Positions 22,921-34,122 of a DNA stretch of 64,000 nucleotides are shown one piece after another. Both the position numbers and the translations under genes were made by a program. Origin of the DNA: Undaria pinnatifida (lineage: Eukaryota; Sar; Phaeophyceae; Laminariales; Alariaceae); assembly GCA_012845835.1 (NCBI GenBank), contig JABAKD010000030.1, positions 12,751,580-12,815,579 on the forward strand, in the 5' to 3' direction. Below the pieces are notes generated by a model, which saw only the letters and a list, made by a program, of their open reading frames with translations, ran no database searches and was not told the DNA's origin. Every line of letters starts with the position of its first letter. Position 1 is the first letter of the stretch.

Positions 22921-24142
22921 TCCCCCACCCCCCCCCCCAACTCTCCCCACCTAACCCCCCCCGTCCCCCCCTCCGGCCCCACTCCCCCTGCTCCACTGCC
23001 CCCGTCTCAACTCTATGGCCATACGACTTCATACGGCGAAGCCCAAACTGAGTACACCGCCCCAGCCCCCCCACTCCCACCCCAACTCGCCCCACCTAAC
23101 CCCCCCCCTCCCCCACTGCCCTCCCCCACTCCCCGCACTCCACTGCCCCCCTCTCAACTTGAACCCCCCCACTCACCATGCATACCCTCCTGCCCCTCGC
23201 CATTCCCCACCCCCCTACTCCCCCCCATACTCTCCCCCCCACTCTCCCCCCCCCCACCCCCCCTCCCCCCTCCCCCCCACTCCCCCCCCCACTCCCTCCC
23301 CTCCCACTCCCTCCCCCTCACGCCCCCTCCCCCCCATCCGCCCCCCTCTCACTCCCCCCTCCCCACTCCTCCCTCCCCACTCCCCCCCCGTCAACTGCCC
23401 CCTCTCAACTACCCCCCCCTACTCCCCCCACTCTCTCCCCCCCATTCCCCCCTCACTCCCGCCCTCCATCCCCCCCCCAACTCCCCCTCCCACTCCCCCC
23501 CCTACTCCCCCCTCTCCACGCCCCCCCTCCACTCCCACCCCCAACAGCCCCTCCACTTCCCCCCCGACCACCCCCCACGCCCCCCCACTACCCCCCCCTC
23601 CCATTCCTCCCCTCCCCACTCCCCCCCCTCACGTTCCCTCCCCCCCCCCTACTCCCTCCCCTCCCCCACTCCCCCCGCCCCACGCCCCCCCCTCCACTCT
23701 CCCCCCCACTCCCCCCCCACGCCCCCCCCCTCCACTCTCCCCCCCAACATTCCCTCCACTCCCCCCCCCCCCCCCCCACGCCCCCCAACTTCCCCCCGCT
23801 CACTCCCCTCCCCCCACTCCCCCCTCCACTTCCCCCCCCCATTCCCCCCCCGCCACGCCCCCTCCCCTCACTCCTCCCCCTCCAACTCCCTCCCCCCCAC
23901 TCCCCACCCCCCAATCTTCCCTCCACTCTCCCTCCAAACTCTCCCCCTCCAAGTCCCTCCCCTCCACCCCCCCCCCCCCGACTCCGACTCCGCCCACCCC
24001 CTCCCACCCTCCCCACGCCCCCCCCACTGCCCCCCCCCGACTCACCCTCCCCCCCACTCACCTTCCCCCGCTCATCCCCCCTCAACTCTCCCCTCCCCCC
24101 ACTCCCTCTCCCCATCTCTCTCCCTCGTCACCCCCCCCTGTT
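22920..24142 (+). repeat. C-rich block 4, the longest
   Basis: Over 1.1 kb of CCCCCCACTCC-type sequence, with one leader fragment at about 23,013-23,065. Long open frames occur because stop codons need G or TA and both are rare. The minus strand is a dense array of G runs suitable for quadruplex formation. Confidence 0.85.
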
Positions 24143-24438
24143 GTACTATTGCCCTGGGAGAATAACAAGGCGTAAGATCTAGGATACGGAAACGATATAA
24201 AAGGGTTTCACATGCCTATGGAGGCATGTGCGTATGGGAAAAAATAAAAAGGTGATGATGCAGTTTCTCCTCGGACTAGCAACGCGTTTAGTTCTGTCCG
24301 TGGCTTGTGGGACTAATACAAGAGCTTATCTAATACAAGTGAGTGGCCAACGTGGAACCTGCCTGTTTAATATTAATAGAGGTACAGAGACCTGCAAGAG
24401 GATGGCCTGTGTCTGCAACAGCCCCTAATCTTATACTA
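24143..24438 (-). repeat. Right arm of the long inverted repeat
   Basis: It mirrors 19,157-19,466. It starts with GTACTATTGCCCTGGGAG and ends near CAACAGCCCCTAATCTT. C-rich DNA resumes immediately outside it (24,440-24,512), so the element boundary is not a composition boundary. Confidence 0.75.
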
Positions 24439-24519
24439 CCCCACCCCCGCCCCCGCCCCCCCACTCCCCCCCCCCGTATCCCCCTCAACCTACCCCCTCC
24501 CCACTCCCCCAAATGAGCG

Positions 24520-25180
24520 AAAAGTTTTGATGTAATAAATGGAAGAACGTAGTGAGCGCCCAAATGTTGGAGCCATCTCAATAAGGAGTAAGAACGGTGC
24601 TCCGTCTCGAAAGGAAGATGCGTGGCCAACGGTCAAATGACGAAGGCAAACAACAAAGAGTACGCCTCCCCCCCCCCGACTCCCCGTCCCGACAAGTGGT
24701 TCTTAGTAGAATGCAGCTTACCCCCTAGGCGACTCGCCAAATACCTCACGGTGCTTCACGCTTGGTGCACGCGGTCTTTGCCTGGTCGGTGATGCCCGAC
24801 ATGCTCCGCCCCGGCATCGTTGTAGGGATGCAAGGGTCTATGGTCATACGACTACGGCTATGCATAAAAATTAGTGCACCCCCTCCCCCTACCTCCTTTC
24901 CCTCCCCCTACTCTCACTCCTCCACGCCACCCCCGCACTCCCCCCCCCCCACGTCCGCCCACCCCCAGCCCCACTTCCTCCCCACGCCTTGCCCGCCCCG
25001 CCCTCCTCCTGCATCCTCCTCCTCCTTCCCCCCGCCCGCCCCGCCCCGCCCTTCAACTCACCCCCCCCCACTCATCCTCCCACCCACTCACCCCCCCGTC
25101 CACTCACCCTTCCCGCAACGCTCTCCCCCCACTCCCACCCCCCCTCACCCCCCTCCACCCCCCCGCCCAACTTCTCCATC
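24520..25180 (+). repeat. Tail segment, leader segment and C-rich block 5
   Basis: The order is retroelement tail (24,520-24,664), leader unit (24,690-24,866), then C-rich DNA (24,867-25,175). It repeats the tail/leader/C-rich arrangement seen inside the inverted-repeat element. Confidence 0.7.
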
Positions 25181-25304
25181 CCGGTATGGCAGGGATGTAG
25201 GAGTCGATCGTCATACCACCACGGCCATGCGTGAAATGAGTACCCCACACACACACTTCCTCCACCCGACTCCCCCGTCCCCAACTCCCTCCTCCTCAAG
25301 TCAA

Positions 25305-25680
25305 CGCAGACGAGAGTAGAACCCACATAGTGCGGGAATGTGAGCTAACTGTGTACAAGGAGGAACGGAATGTGTTAGAGGAATATATGAAAAAAATATG
25401 CGGATGTGACATGGAGAAGTTTGGTACATGAGATGGTAGCGAGAAAACGATCGCTATCCTATGAGATCTTAGACGGTAGCCACGGACGGTCAAACAAGGA
25501 GACGAGATTTGCAAAAAAAAATTATGTAATTTAAATATATTTGGTATGGAAGAAATGTGATGAGCACCCAAATGTTGGAGGTTTGTGTCTCTGTTACGAG
25601 TAGGGACGATGCTCCGTCTCGAAAGAGATGCGTGGTCATTAATGCTCGAGTCACCAAGGCAAGCAACTACTGAGTGTGCC
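25305..25680 (+). pseudogene. Second decayed copy of the retroelement 3' end
   Basis: It encodes SRTHIVRECELTVYKEERNV, followed by LEEYMKKICGCDMEKFG and a stop, then SEKTIAI and the conserved tail. It aligns with 22,550-22,920 but has a different set of breaks. The tail again runs directly into C-rich DNA. Confidence 0.5.
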
Positions 25681-26412
25681 CCCCCCCCCCATTCGCCCAC
25701 TCTCCACTCCCCCGCCCCAACTCCCCCCTCCGCCACTCCCACCCCCCACTCCACTCCCACCCTACCACTCCCACCCCGCCACTCCACCCCGCCATTCCCA
25801 CCCCGCCACTCCCACCCCGCCACTCCGACCCCGAACCCGCCACTTCTACCCCCACTCACCCCGTTCCACGCCCTCCTTCACCCATGTCCCTCGCCCACGT
25901 CCACCCGCCCCCCGCCCCACTCCCCCCTAACGCATCCCCACCCTCACCCCCATACCTCCCCCCCCCCCGCTCCCTCCCACCTCCACTCTCATCCCCTCCG
26001 ACTCTCCCTTCTACCTACTCCCCCCCCCCCCTTCACTCCCCCCCTGCCTCACTCCCCCCTCTTCCGCCCCCCCGCCCCCGCCCTCATTCCCTCTTCCCCC
26101 CCCGGCTGTACCCCCTCCTTCCCCTTCTCCCCCCACCCCCCCTCCCCCTCCCCCCTCCCCTCCCCAGCCACTCCCCTCCACTAAACCCTCCACTTAGTGA
26201 CCCCTCCCACCTCGCCCACTCCCACCCTCACTCACCCCCTTTCACTCTCCCCCCCGCCCCCGCCCCCCTTCCCTCCCGCTCCTCACCCTCATCCCCTCCC
26301 TCTACGCCTACTTCTTCCACCCAGGCCCACCCCCCCACCCCCCCAACATCTACTCACTCCCCCTCCAATCCCCGTCCATGCCTCTCCCCTACTCCCCCCT
26401 CCCCTTCCCCCC
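25677..26412 (+). repeat. C-rich block 6
   Basis: C-rich with clearer periodicity than the other blocks: near 25,735-25,840 a CCACTCCCACCCCG unit repeats about eight times. It degrades to mixed C/T-rich sequence by 26,400. Confidence 0.85.
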
Positions 26413-26439
26413 CAGCGCTTCTCCCAACACACACGTTGC

Positions 26440-26660
26440 CCCCTCGCATAGCGACAATTAACGCCGGTGCCCACATTGCGGAAGGTTCGGTCATTCCCTC
26501 ACAAAACACCAAGACACGCCGTCGCCCACTTTGCTGGAGGTCGTGCCACCTCCTCTCGTTGCACAAAGTCACGCCGGCACCTGCTTTGCGGTAGGTGAGA
26601 CCACCCCCCCGCATTCCACAAGGGACAGCCGGGTGGTCACCTACGTCGCGAAAGGTGAAG
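26440..26660. repeat. Four degenerate tandem units of about 57 bp
   Basis: Each unit has a CACGCCGGCACC-like start, a TTTGCGG.AGGT-like middle and a CAAA/ACAA end. They follow the C-rich zone directly. Confidence 0.6.
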
Positions 26661-26860
26661 GGACTACTAGGTACCTATAGGTTCTAGAAGTGTCGTTTGG
26701 ACCCGTTTGTTGCCTTTCGTTATGGCGTTTGTCGGTTTCATTGCTCTCGTTATTACCTGAAGGGACTACTAGGTACCTATAGGTTCTAGAAGTGTCGTTT
26801 GGGCCCGTTTGTTGCCTTTCGTTATGACGTTCGTCGGTTTCATTGCTCTCGTTATTACCG
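26657..26860. repeat. Recent tandem duplication, 102 bp x 2
   Basis: The two units, each beginning GAAGGGACTACTAGG, differ at only about three positions. This is the youngest-looking duplication in the window. No gene is visible in it. Confidence 0.9.
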
Positions 26861-26960
26861 GTTAGGTATACAGGCTGGTTCAAGTAAAAAAACAAAAACT
26901 CTCTCCTCCACGAATACCGCTTGCAATATCTAGTCAAAGAGTGAATATCTGGTATCATGT

Positions 26961-27492
26961 TAATGGTGACACCCGTGACTACTAGTAGTGGAAGAGGGTG
27001 ACATGGCCAACAATAAGTTTACCGGCCTCGGGCTGTCTCTATGAAAAAGAGCGAAACTCGTATCGACCAATGACAGGCCTTCAATTGTTTCAGTAATATT
27101 CAGGCTTTTTCCCAGCGGGGGAGAAAAAAACAATTGTGCGCGTTTTGCATGACCCGGTTGGATGTACTCCAAGGCATGTCTGAAGGTTTCAATAATATTC
27201 GACGTTCTAGGTTGTACCGCATTTTAATTTTTTGTTTTGCATGTTCCTGGGTAAAATATTAGTGTGGTTGGGGTGGTTGGAGAGCAATTTTCGCGCAAAG
27301 AATCGAAGATCTGACCTGCCTGTGTTCATATCAAGCATAAAAGCCCTCTCCCAAAAAACTGATGTGGAGAAAAATAAAACTGCTATGATACCGGATGAAA
27401 AATCCCATGGCCTAGGTACACAACAAAAATCGTGAAAAATAAATAGCCTATTTGTGGATACCATGTCCCCGAACCAACACGCCTAGGGAAAA
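26961..27492. other. No gene recognised
   Basis: Frames on both strands lack recognisable protein features. A short TTCAATAATATTC-type motif appears twice near 27,085 and 27,188. Confidence 0.35.
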
Positions 27493-27873
27493 TGTCGAAA
27501 CCCCTTCAACCTTCCAGACATCGTTTCTGGAAGGATCGCTTGGGGAACACGGGAGATTGTCATGTCTAGAACACGCCACGGAGCCTTCCCCTCCACGTTC
27601 CGCTGACGGATCCTCCGCGGCGGATACACCGCCTAGCGGATTCTCCGCAGCGGGACTTTGGAAGGTCCCGCTGGATTGTTCCTTTTATCCGAGAGCTGAG
27701 GGAGCACCGACAACTGCTCGCCCACCGCTCTCACAACAACACAACAACAACTACTACTCCTTCTCCTTGCACTTCTGGGAGTGAGTCCATCTCAACCTGT
27801 CCTGTCTCTCCCTCTGTCAACGGCCTGCTGTATCAGCCCGTGTTGTCTCACACTCCGCCGTCGTAGTTCAACA
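27493..27873. mobile_element. Possible LTR (solo or 5' LTR remnant), 381 bp
   Basis: It begins TGTCGAA and ends TTCAACA, imperfect mirror ends of the TG...CA form typical of retrotransposon LTRs. Inside, a hairpin-like CCTTCCAGA...TCTGGAAGG sits near the start and a pyrimidine/CAACAACA-rich part near the end. I see no clear target-site duplication, primer-binding site or internal gag-pol sequence, so the assignment rests on end structure alone. Confidence 0.4.
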
Positions 27874-27944
27874 GTGAGAACACTCTGCTCACGCAGAGAG
27901 AAGTGGGATCACGACCCACCGACGGTCTTGACTACGAATCTTAT

Positions 27945-28560
27945 ATTATTTTTTTTTTTCCCCCGACGATTTTGGGTCAAGGAACAAGTCATTCAGGAAC
28001 CATCATGTTTCAGACGAAAAGCGATACCTCGATCATTTCAAGGAAATAACGTGTCTTACTCATTTTTACGCACAAGAGTCCAAACGTCCACGCTCTCTTT
28101 GAGATATAGATCCTGAATGTTTGCACACGTGTTCTGCATGCCCGTCCCGAGGTCTGATCCACGGGGGGGAGGGGGTTATTTTGTTCTTTTTCTATTTTCT
28201 TCTTTTTCTTCGCCGAAAAATTTTGGTGTTCAAGTGGTCCAAATTTTCCGAACAATCTTAACTGACTAAAAATCAGGCGAAAAAAAAAAAAACTTCGAGT
28301 GTGAGGTCTTCGCAAGGGCACATAGAAGACGTGTGCAAAAATTTCACGGTCTGAATCGAAATAACGGCGTGGACATTCGCCGGGGAATATAATTGGGGTT
28401 TTTAACGTGAACCAGCCTGCATGTGTTTTCCAGTCCAACCAAGTAGTAAATTTGGTATATCGAAAACACCCTATTTCCTCATGTTGTACAATGTCTGCGC
28501 ACACCGCGGCTTGCCAGACAAAATATGAACGTCGGCACCTTGCCATTTCCGCTCTAAGGC
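27945..28560. other. No gene recognised; two homopolymer runs
   Basis: It holds a T-run at 27,948-27,959, an A-run near 28,280-28,291 and a G-run at 28,164-28,176. The minus-strand 224-residue frame running through here includes the (ACCC)n tract and is not protein-like. Confidence 0.35.
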
Positions 28561-28566
28561 AAAGGG

Positions 28567-28682
28567 ATCCACCAACCCACCCACCCACCCACCCACCCAC
28601 CCACCCACCCACCCACCCACCCACCCACCCACCCACCCACCTACCCACCCACCCACCCACCCATCCACCCACCCACCCATCC
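28567..28682. repeat. (ACCC)n tetranucleotide microsatellite
   Basis: About 29 units with two or three substitutions (CTACCC, CATCC). Confidence 0.95.
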
Positions 28683-29091
28683 AATTGATGTGGTGGTGCA
28701 GCTATAGGTGTGTGTAGTGGTTTCGATGTTTAATGTGTGCTCTCTGCTGTTGGTAGTGCTGCTGAGCACCAGCATGCGGTTGATGTGGTGATGGGCTGCG
28801 CTGTTGTGTTTGTTGTCTTTGTTGGTTCGTGTCTTCCATTTTCTCGATGCTTTAAAAACAGTTTTCTTTGTGAGTGTCTTTTAGAGCGTTGGCTGGGAGT
28901 TTTGGTTTTCTCTGGGCTTTTTAGGAGTTTAGATTTTGTCTATTAATAAGCTATTACGAAGAGAGTATTCATTCGTATGTACAGTGCCCATTTTTTTCGA
29001 AAACTATTTTTGGACGAGAAAAGACGCGTTTCTTCGCCGAAATCGTTCGCGTACAGTACACACGCAACTGCATTAATAGTATAATAGCATC

Positions 29092-29190
29092 GAAGTATCA
29101 CGCGCAGCTTGCAAAGCTGAGTTTTGGTCAAAACCTTTTTGGTCGATCTCACAGCTGATCATCAGATGAAGAAGTGTATTTTTTTCATTT
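29092..29190 (-). repeat. R1 head fragment, minus orientation
   Basis: It carries AAGTATCACGCGCAGCTTGC and TCGATCTCACAGCTG. It ends in GAAGTGTATTTTTTTCATTT, the conserved R1 outer end. Confidence 0.7.
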
Positions 29191-30840
29191 TTTCAATAAT
29201 ATGTCAATCAAGCGCTCAGTGCTGGCCCCACGCGGTAGCCTGAGTGTCCCCGAGAAAATCGATGTCCATGTAGTACGTGTACGGCTCACGCTTTTGGTGA
29301 TGCCCGTTCTAACACGTCGACTCTTCGGAGGAATCGACCCATCCGGGACTTTCTTGTTTGCTGCAGTCTGTAAGAGTATTGGGCGGGGACACAGAGTGTC
29401 CCTTGCACGTCTGCCAATTGAGCAGATCCTCGGAGAGTACTCACTGTCTTAGCCTTAGGAGAGACGTAGCTTTATTAGGTTCCACCAAAGACCCGGAGGG
29501 CCTCTGGGAACGCAGGCACGCGCCTCCGTTCTATTTCCTGACTATCCCGAATAGAAAACGCCAACCATATCATACGAAACCCGGATAAATTATCTCAATT
29601 CAGATAATTACAGGCCTTTCGAGACCGTATCTTAACATTAGCCCACCCTGATGAACCGCATGTGCAGAAATATGGGAGATTCGGTGAAGCTCCGGTTCCA
29701 CGAACTAGACCATGAGTCGAAGATGCGACTCCTCAAAGCCCATTCCCATACCTCTAACGGCTTGGCCATGGAGCCAGAAACACGCGAAGACAAACAGGTG
29801 GAGGAAACTCAGACCCTACAACAAGGCTAACCAACAATCAGAACCCTGCCGCGTACCGCCGGTGTGGCGGGGGGGAGGGGGCAGAAAAGGCTCTAGAACC
29901 TGCCGCATACCGCCGGTGTCGTTGGGGGGGGCAGATAAGGCTCTACGGCAAACCAACCACACAAAAAGGTGCTATGGCTCTCTTCTAGTGGCCAACAGTT
30001 CGATGTGTGGTCAAGCCAAGGGTTAGATGAATCATCGATGGGCATGACAGTTGGATGATGGCTCGATCCCGTCTGCCACGAAAGCGACTGGGACGGCACT
30101 CGGCCCTGACCTTGCGCTGTCAGAGCACGGCCCCTGTTTCGAGGCTGTATCTTGACAAGTCCCGATTGACATTCAATCAAACAGTTTCATTTTCTTTAAT
30201 TATGGAGGAAGTCGCTCCGTGGTTTATTCACGATATGGATTCCGACTTTCCCCAACACCTTTATACAGGTGAAAGCTAACATTTGTGGCCTGCGAGTGCT
30301 CCACCCGGAAATGACCACGGAGGCTCTCGGGATTAGCAAAAATAAAATGGCTTTTCGGCGACACGCACCTTTGATCATTCGGTATTAGCGCAAAAGCTTC
30401 CATCTGTAGGAGGACAGGGGTCTGGCGTTTTGGGTCCACGCTTTAGTTTGTGCATCCTCTCGTAGTATGTGACATGGGCGTTCGAAGAGCGTTAGGATCA
30501 AGTGTGCACCGCCCGACGCCTGATGCAGAACGCCGGATCTCACTCGTCGGTCTTCATTTGATCCATAAAGGTGTGTGAGTGTGCCTTTGCATTACGTCAA
30601 GAGCAGAGGAGAGATGACTTCGGAACAGTAGCGATCGACGTCCACCGCATGTTCCATCATGACTCGACAGCACTAACAACGCGATCATCAGGCCTGGGCT
30701 GGACCTCCGCTGGCCTGCCACATAATATACAGGGAGTACACACAAGAACTTGCGTTGGAACCCGGTAGACCTAAGTAGCCCACTCCAAAAGTTAACTCAC
30801 ACTATAAACTTATTGTTTCATGCATACTGAATTCCGCAGA
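29191..30840. other. No gene recognised; one short tandem pair
   Basis: 29,848-29,946 holds two roughly 50-bp units with CCTGCCGC.TACCGCCGGTGT, a G-run and AAGGCTCTA. Several open frames of 60-104 codons occur on both strands, but none shows domain features or paired splice sites. Confidence 0.35.
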
Positions 30841-30844
30841 TAAA

Positions 30845-31100
30845 TGTCTGGTTTTGTTCCCCTCAATGCGGGTCATACAGTTCCGTGCGCAGAACAAGGC
30901 TGGACGTCGTCTTAGTCCTGTTGACCCTGGCAATACTAGCAGGGGAGTCACCGACCTGTATGTATCCTTCACGAGGGTATACACACCCCGTGACAGGCGC
31001 GATCAAAGTATCACACGCAGCGTGCAAAGCTGAGTTTCGATCAAAAAAACATTTTTGGTCGATCTCACAGCTCAGAAGTGTACTTTTTCATGTTTTAAAT
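30845..31100 (-). repeat. R1 family copy, minus orientation
   Basis: It shares the CGCGCAGA...CTGTTGACCCTGG, GGGGAGTCACCGACCTGTAT, GATCAAAGTATCACACGCAG and TCGATCTCACAGCT blocks with 4,700-4,945. It is more diverged than that copy. The 92-codon open frame across it is incidental. Confidence 0.75.
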
Positions 31101-32795
31101 AGTAGTAAAATTCATAACCTCTTTTCATCACAAAGATCTTTTGCGCAAGGTATTGCTTTTTGAACCGGACGCGCGTTGATTGGGATTTCTCCGCAAAAGA
31201 CACAACCCCAAGTGAACCGGGGAACAACTATTTTGTACGCCACCAAAGCGTACATAGCGGAATCGGGAGTCGGTGTACCGCGAAGGTAAAGTTTTTTTGT
31301 TGGTATATGTTAGGCCTTTAGCTTATTCTATTTTCGCTATATATAGACTATACTGTAAACAGGCGTTGAAACAACCGGTGTTTACAATAACGTTTTATGG
31401 TTTTTAGTATTCAGTCAAGACGGCGGTCAGAGCTTTGAAGTTAGCTCACAGAGAACACCACTGAACCGAGGAATTGTACTTCGAATGCTTGGTTTTGTTG
31501 TTCTCTTTCTGGAGATCTTTGTGAATGTTTGACGGTGAAGGCGAGGTATCTCTGCGTCATATTGCTGTCCGCGGACAACATAGTCACGAGGGAAATAGCG
31601 CATTTACATGGTACCTGGTATAGCAATATGCAGTGATCGGCGTTGAAGCTCGTGCGCCACGTTGTAGGATGGGAAACAGTCGCAAACATAACGCGCATAT
31701 TATACCTAACTTGAGTAGATTGAAAACTCACCTTGTCTGGTTTTCATATTAAGGCCGCGGCTGTGACACCATCGTCTTTTCTTGCCTACAACCGAAAATC
31801 GCACGCAAAAGCAAGGGTGTGCGTGTAATGTAAGAAGAACGTGTATCCTCCGGGATACCCAGCACTAAACCTGGCTATTTATGGTCTTACTCGGGTAGGT
31901 ACCTGGGTGTCGTGTAAGAGTGCGTAGTTCCAAGTGTACCCCACACCTTCAGTTCAGACTAAACGCACCTTGCTATAAACACAAACATTTTCCACGCCCC
32001 CTCCAACGTTGTTACAGCCGACTGGACAGACGTCACACACGCCCGAGTCCTGGCCAAACACCTTGCATCTATATATAGCATACACGTAATACCTGATTCT
32101 CCGTGAGTATCATATTGTAGGACGACCATCTCACTTCCTCCGCCGCCGGCACCATACATTCATCCCCATGCCCAGATGGATAATTACTTGTTTGGGCGCA
32201 TAGGAAATGCCATTTGCATGACACCCCCGTGCTACTGCTGCTGCTGTTGCACAGCTGCTGCGAGAAAGAACGCACGCGCACCTACAGTACAATGAGCAGT
32301 GGACACAAGGACGATGCCCTGTGCGGCGGACGAAATAAATGTGCTTTGATTCCAACTGCCCTGGAGAGCTAGGGGGCGTGCCACAACGGCGATGGCGTTC
32401 GTCAAAGCGCATGCCTCTTAAGCCAATACGACAGGCAGATATGAGGGGAGTTTGTGGGGACGGGGCGAGGAGTAGAGCAGAGAAAGTAGTGCTCCAAGTT
32501 AGCCGTAAGATACTGCAGTGTAAGCCGCGCTTCTGGTCTTGTTGGGTGGCCGAAGAATCCTTCCAGCGCGGGGGCAGAGCGCAGACTGTGGATCTTGAGC
32601 AGGCTCTGTAGCATGCAGCTCTAACAACATGTCGGTAGCTCGCTGTCTAGGTCACTTGCATACAAACCCGGAGGATTCAGTAGAACACCACCAATGGTCC
32701 AGTTCGAAAGTTAACGCCCTACGCGTAGTTCGAAAGACCGCAACAACAATGCCCTGCTTTATTACATCCTGACTTCAATACCTGTCTGCTTTTGT
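31101..32795. other. No gene recognised
   Basis: One TACCTGGTA word lies near 31,611. An open plus-strand frame at 32,339-32,611 (90 codons, TAG stop) has mixed composition and could be a terminal exon, but no convincing acceptor was found. Confidence 0.35.
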
Positions 32796-32797
32796 CC

Positions 32798-33010
32798 CCT
32801 TCAATGCGGGTTATTATGTAGTTTCCGCGCGCAGAGCGAGGGGGAACGTTCTAGTCCTGTTTACCGACTTGTATCCCTCACGAATGTGTACACATACCCC
32901 GCACCACGCACGATCAAAACATCACATAACACGGAGCTTGCAACTTTAGATGGGCTTGTATTACAACGTCTTCTATCTCAAGAGCTGACTAGTATGTTTG
33001 ATTTTTCTAA
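32798..33010 (-). repeat. R1 family copy, minus orientation, strongly diverged
   Basis: The block order is kept: TTTCCGCGCGCAGAG, AGTCCTGTTTACCGACTTGT, CCCTCACGA, GATCAAAACATCACA, GGAGCTTGCAA. The head part is heavily mutated. Confidence 0.65.
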
Positions 33011-33224
33011 TTAATTGATACCGGTAGTACCAGGTATAAAAAAAGAAGACATACAAGAGCGTGTGTGTTCACCTGGGTCATCTCTGCTGTGGTAATGTGT
33101 GCGTTTGACATCACACATGTTTACTAGGTTTAGTAGCGCTAGAGCTGAAATGGTGGGCCGTCTTCTCCGGGCACGAGTCCTCCCCTAGCACGTCGAATCA
33201 TCTGTCGGGTCACTGGCACACTCC

Positions 33225-33365
33225 CTGAATAGGGCGGTACTTGCCTTATTCATTATTCAGGGGGGGTATATCGTCACCTCAACAGGGCGGTAACCGCCTT
33301 ATTAGCGTACTTCGAAGTATAAGGCGACCACTCGAGACAAGGCGGTCACATTCTTGGTACGGGGT
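33225..33365. repeat. Short repeats around AGGGCGGTA...GCCTTATT
   Basis: AGGGCGGTACTTGCCTTATT and AGGGCGGTAACCGCCTTATT occur about 60 bp apart, with a third partial copy. A TACTTCGAAGTA palindrome lies at 33,309-33,320. Confidence 0.6.
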
Positions 33366-34122
33366 TGGCTTATACGCCCCCCTGATGCTGTAATATTATA
33401 ATAAGACATTCGCGGATCCCGGACTGCTTGCAATCATGTTTGGACCTTGCAATTACGCCATCATCAGTTGCGTGTGCACCCAAATAATGGAAACTTTTGG
33501 GTGTACAAATCTGCATACGGTAGTGGTACCTGTATAGCACCGGTATGTGCACTATTGAGGGAAATACCGGCACTATATAGCGGCAACCGGCACCACTCCG
33601 TATACTGACACTACCCGTTGTTCCCACCTGTGTCAAGGGATTTCACAGGCACTATAGCGGGCAATCGGTACTCGAGAGGGACCTCTTCCGTATTACAGTA
33701 AAAAGATACCCTGCATGCTGCTTGTCATCAAGTTCATACTGCGGGAAAAACCGCTCGACTCTTCAAAGACGTAAGGATTCGGCGAGCAAAGCTGTGGTCG
33801 GTACAACACATACATACACAACAGTACAACAATACGTCCGGTACTGCTATAATAACATAAGTATGCATATTCCATACACCATCCATCGATCATATTAACC
33901 AGGTATTCAAGTACCAGATAGCCTACCGGTACCGTGTAAGCTACGAGGAAATCAAAGGAAATAAATATACTGTACAGCAACCGTAAAAAAACGAACATAA
34001 AAATCGGGAAAATGATGTTAATTTTTACCGAGACGGACGCAGGCGTGCTGGTCAACACTGTCGCGCTTTTACTCGTCACGGGGATAAAAACAAACGCCTG
34101 TCTTGACACAGGAAGACGGCAA
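33366..34122. other. No gene recognised
   Basis: Mixed sequence with a few GGCACTATAGCGG-type short repeats near 33,570 and 33,650. No exon is supported. Confidence 0.35.

Larger units (their letters stand above)
19157..24438. mobile_element. Inverted-repeat-bounded C-rich element, about 5.3 kb
   Basis: Two arms of about 300 bp, 19,157-19,466 and 24,143-24,438, are reverse complements with about 80 percent or more identity judged by eye. Shared blocks include ATTAGTCCCACAAGCCACGG, CGTTGCTAGTCCGAGGAG, CACATGCCT and CGTATCCTAGATCTTACGC. Between them lie C-rich blocks and retroelement 3'-end fragments. I see no transposase. A single arm of the same type stands alone at 46,400-46,625. Whether this is a foldback transposon or a large inverted duplication is open. 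Confidence 0.55.

Noticed and set aside
23015-24182. Proline-rich open frames of 334 and 386 codons
   Set aside because: They are by-products of C-rich DNA in which stop codons are rare; several frames are open at once and there is no start context, splice site or non-repetitive domain. The same applies to frames at 19,377-20,082, 20,457-21,467, 24,762-25,319 and 25,585-26,594 and their glycine-rich antisense partners.
32339-32611. 90-codon plus-strand frame ending in TAG as a terminal exon
   Set aside because: Composition is acceptable but no pyrimidine-rich acceptor or companion exon could be identified.
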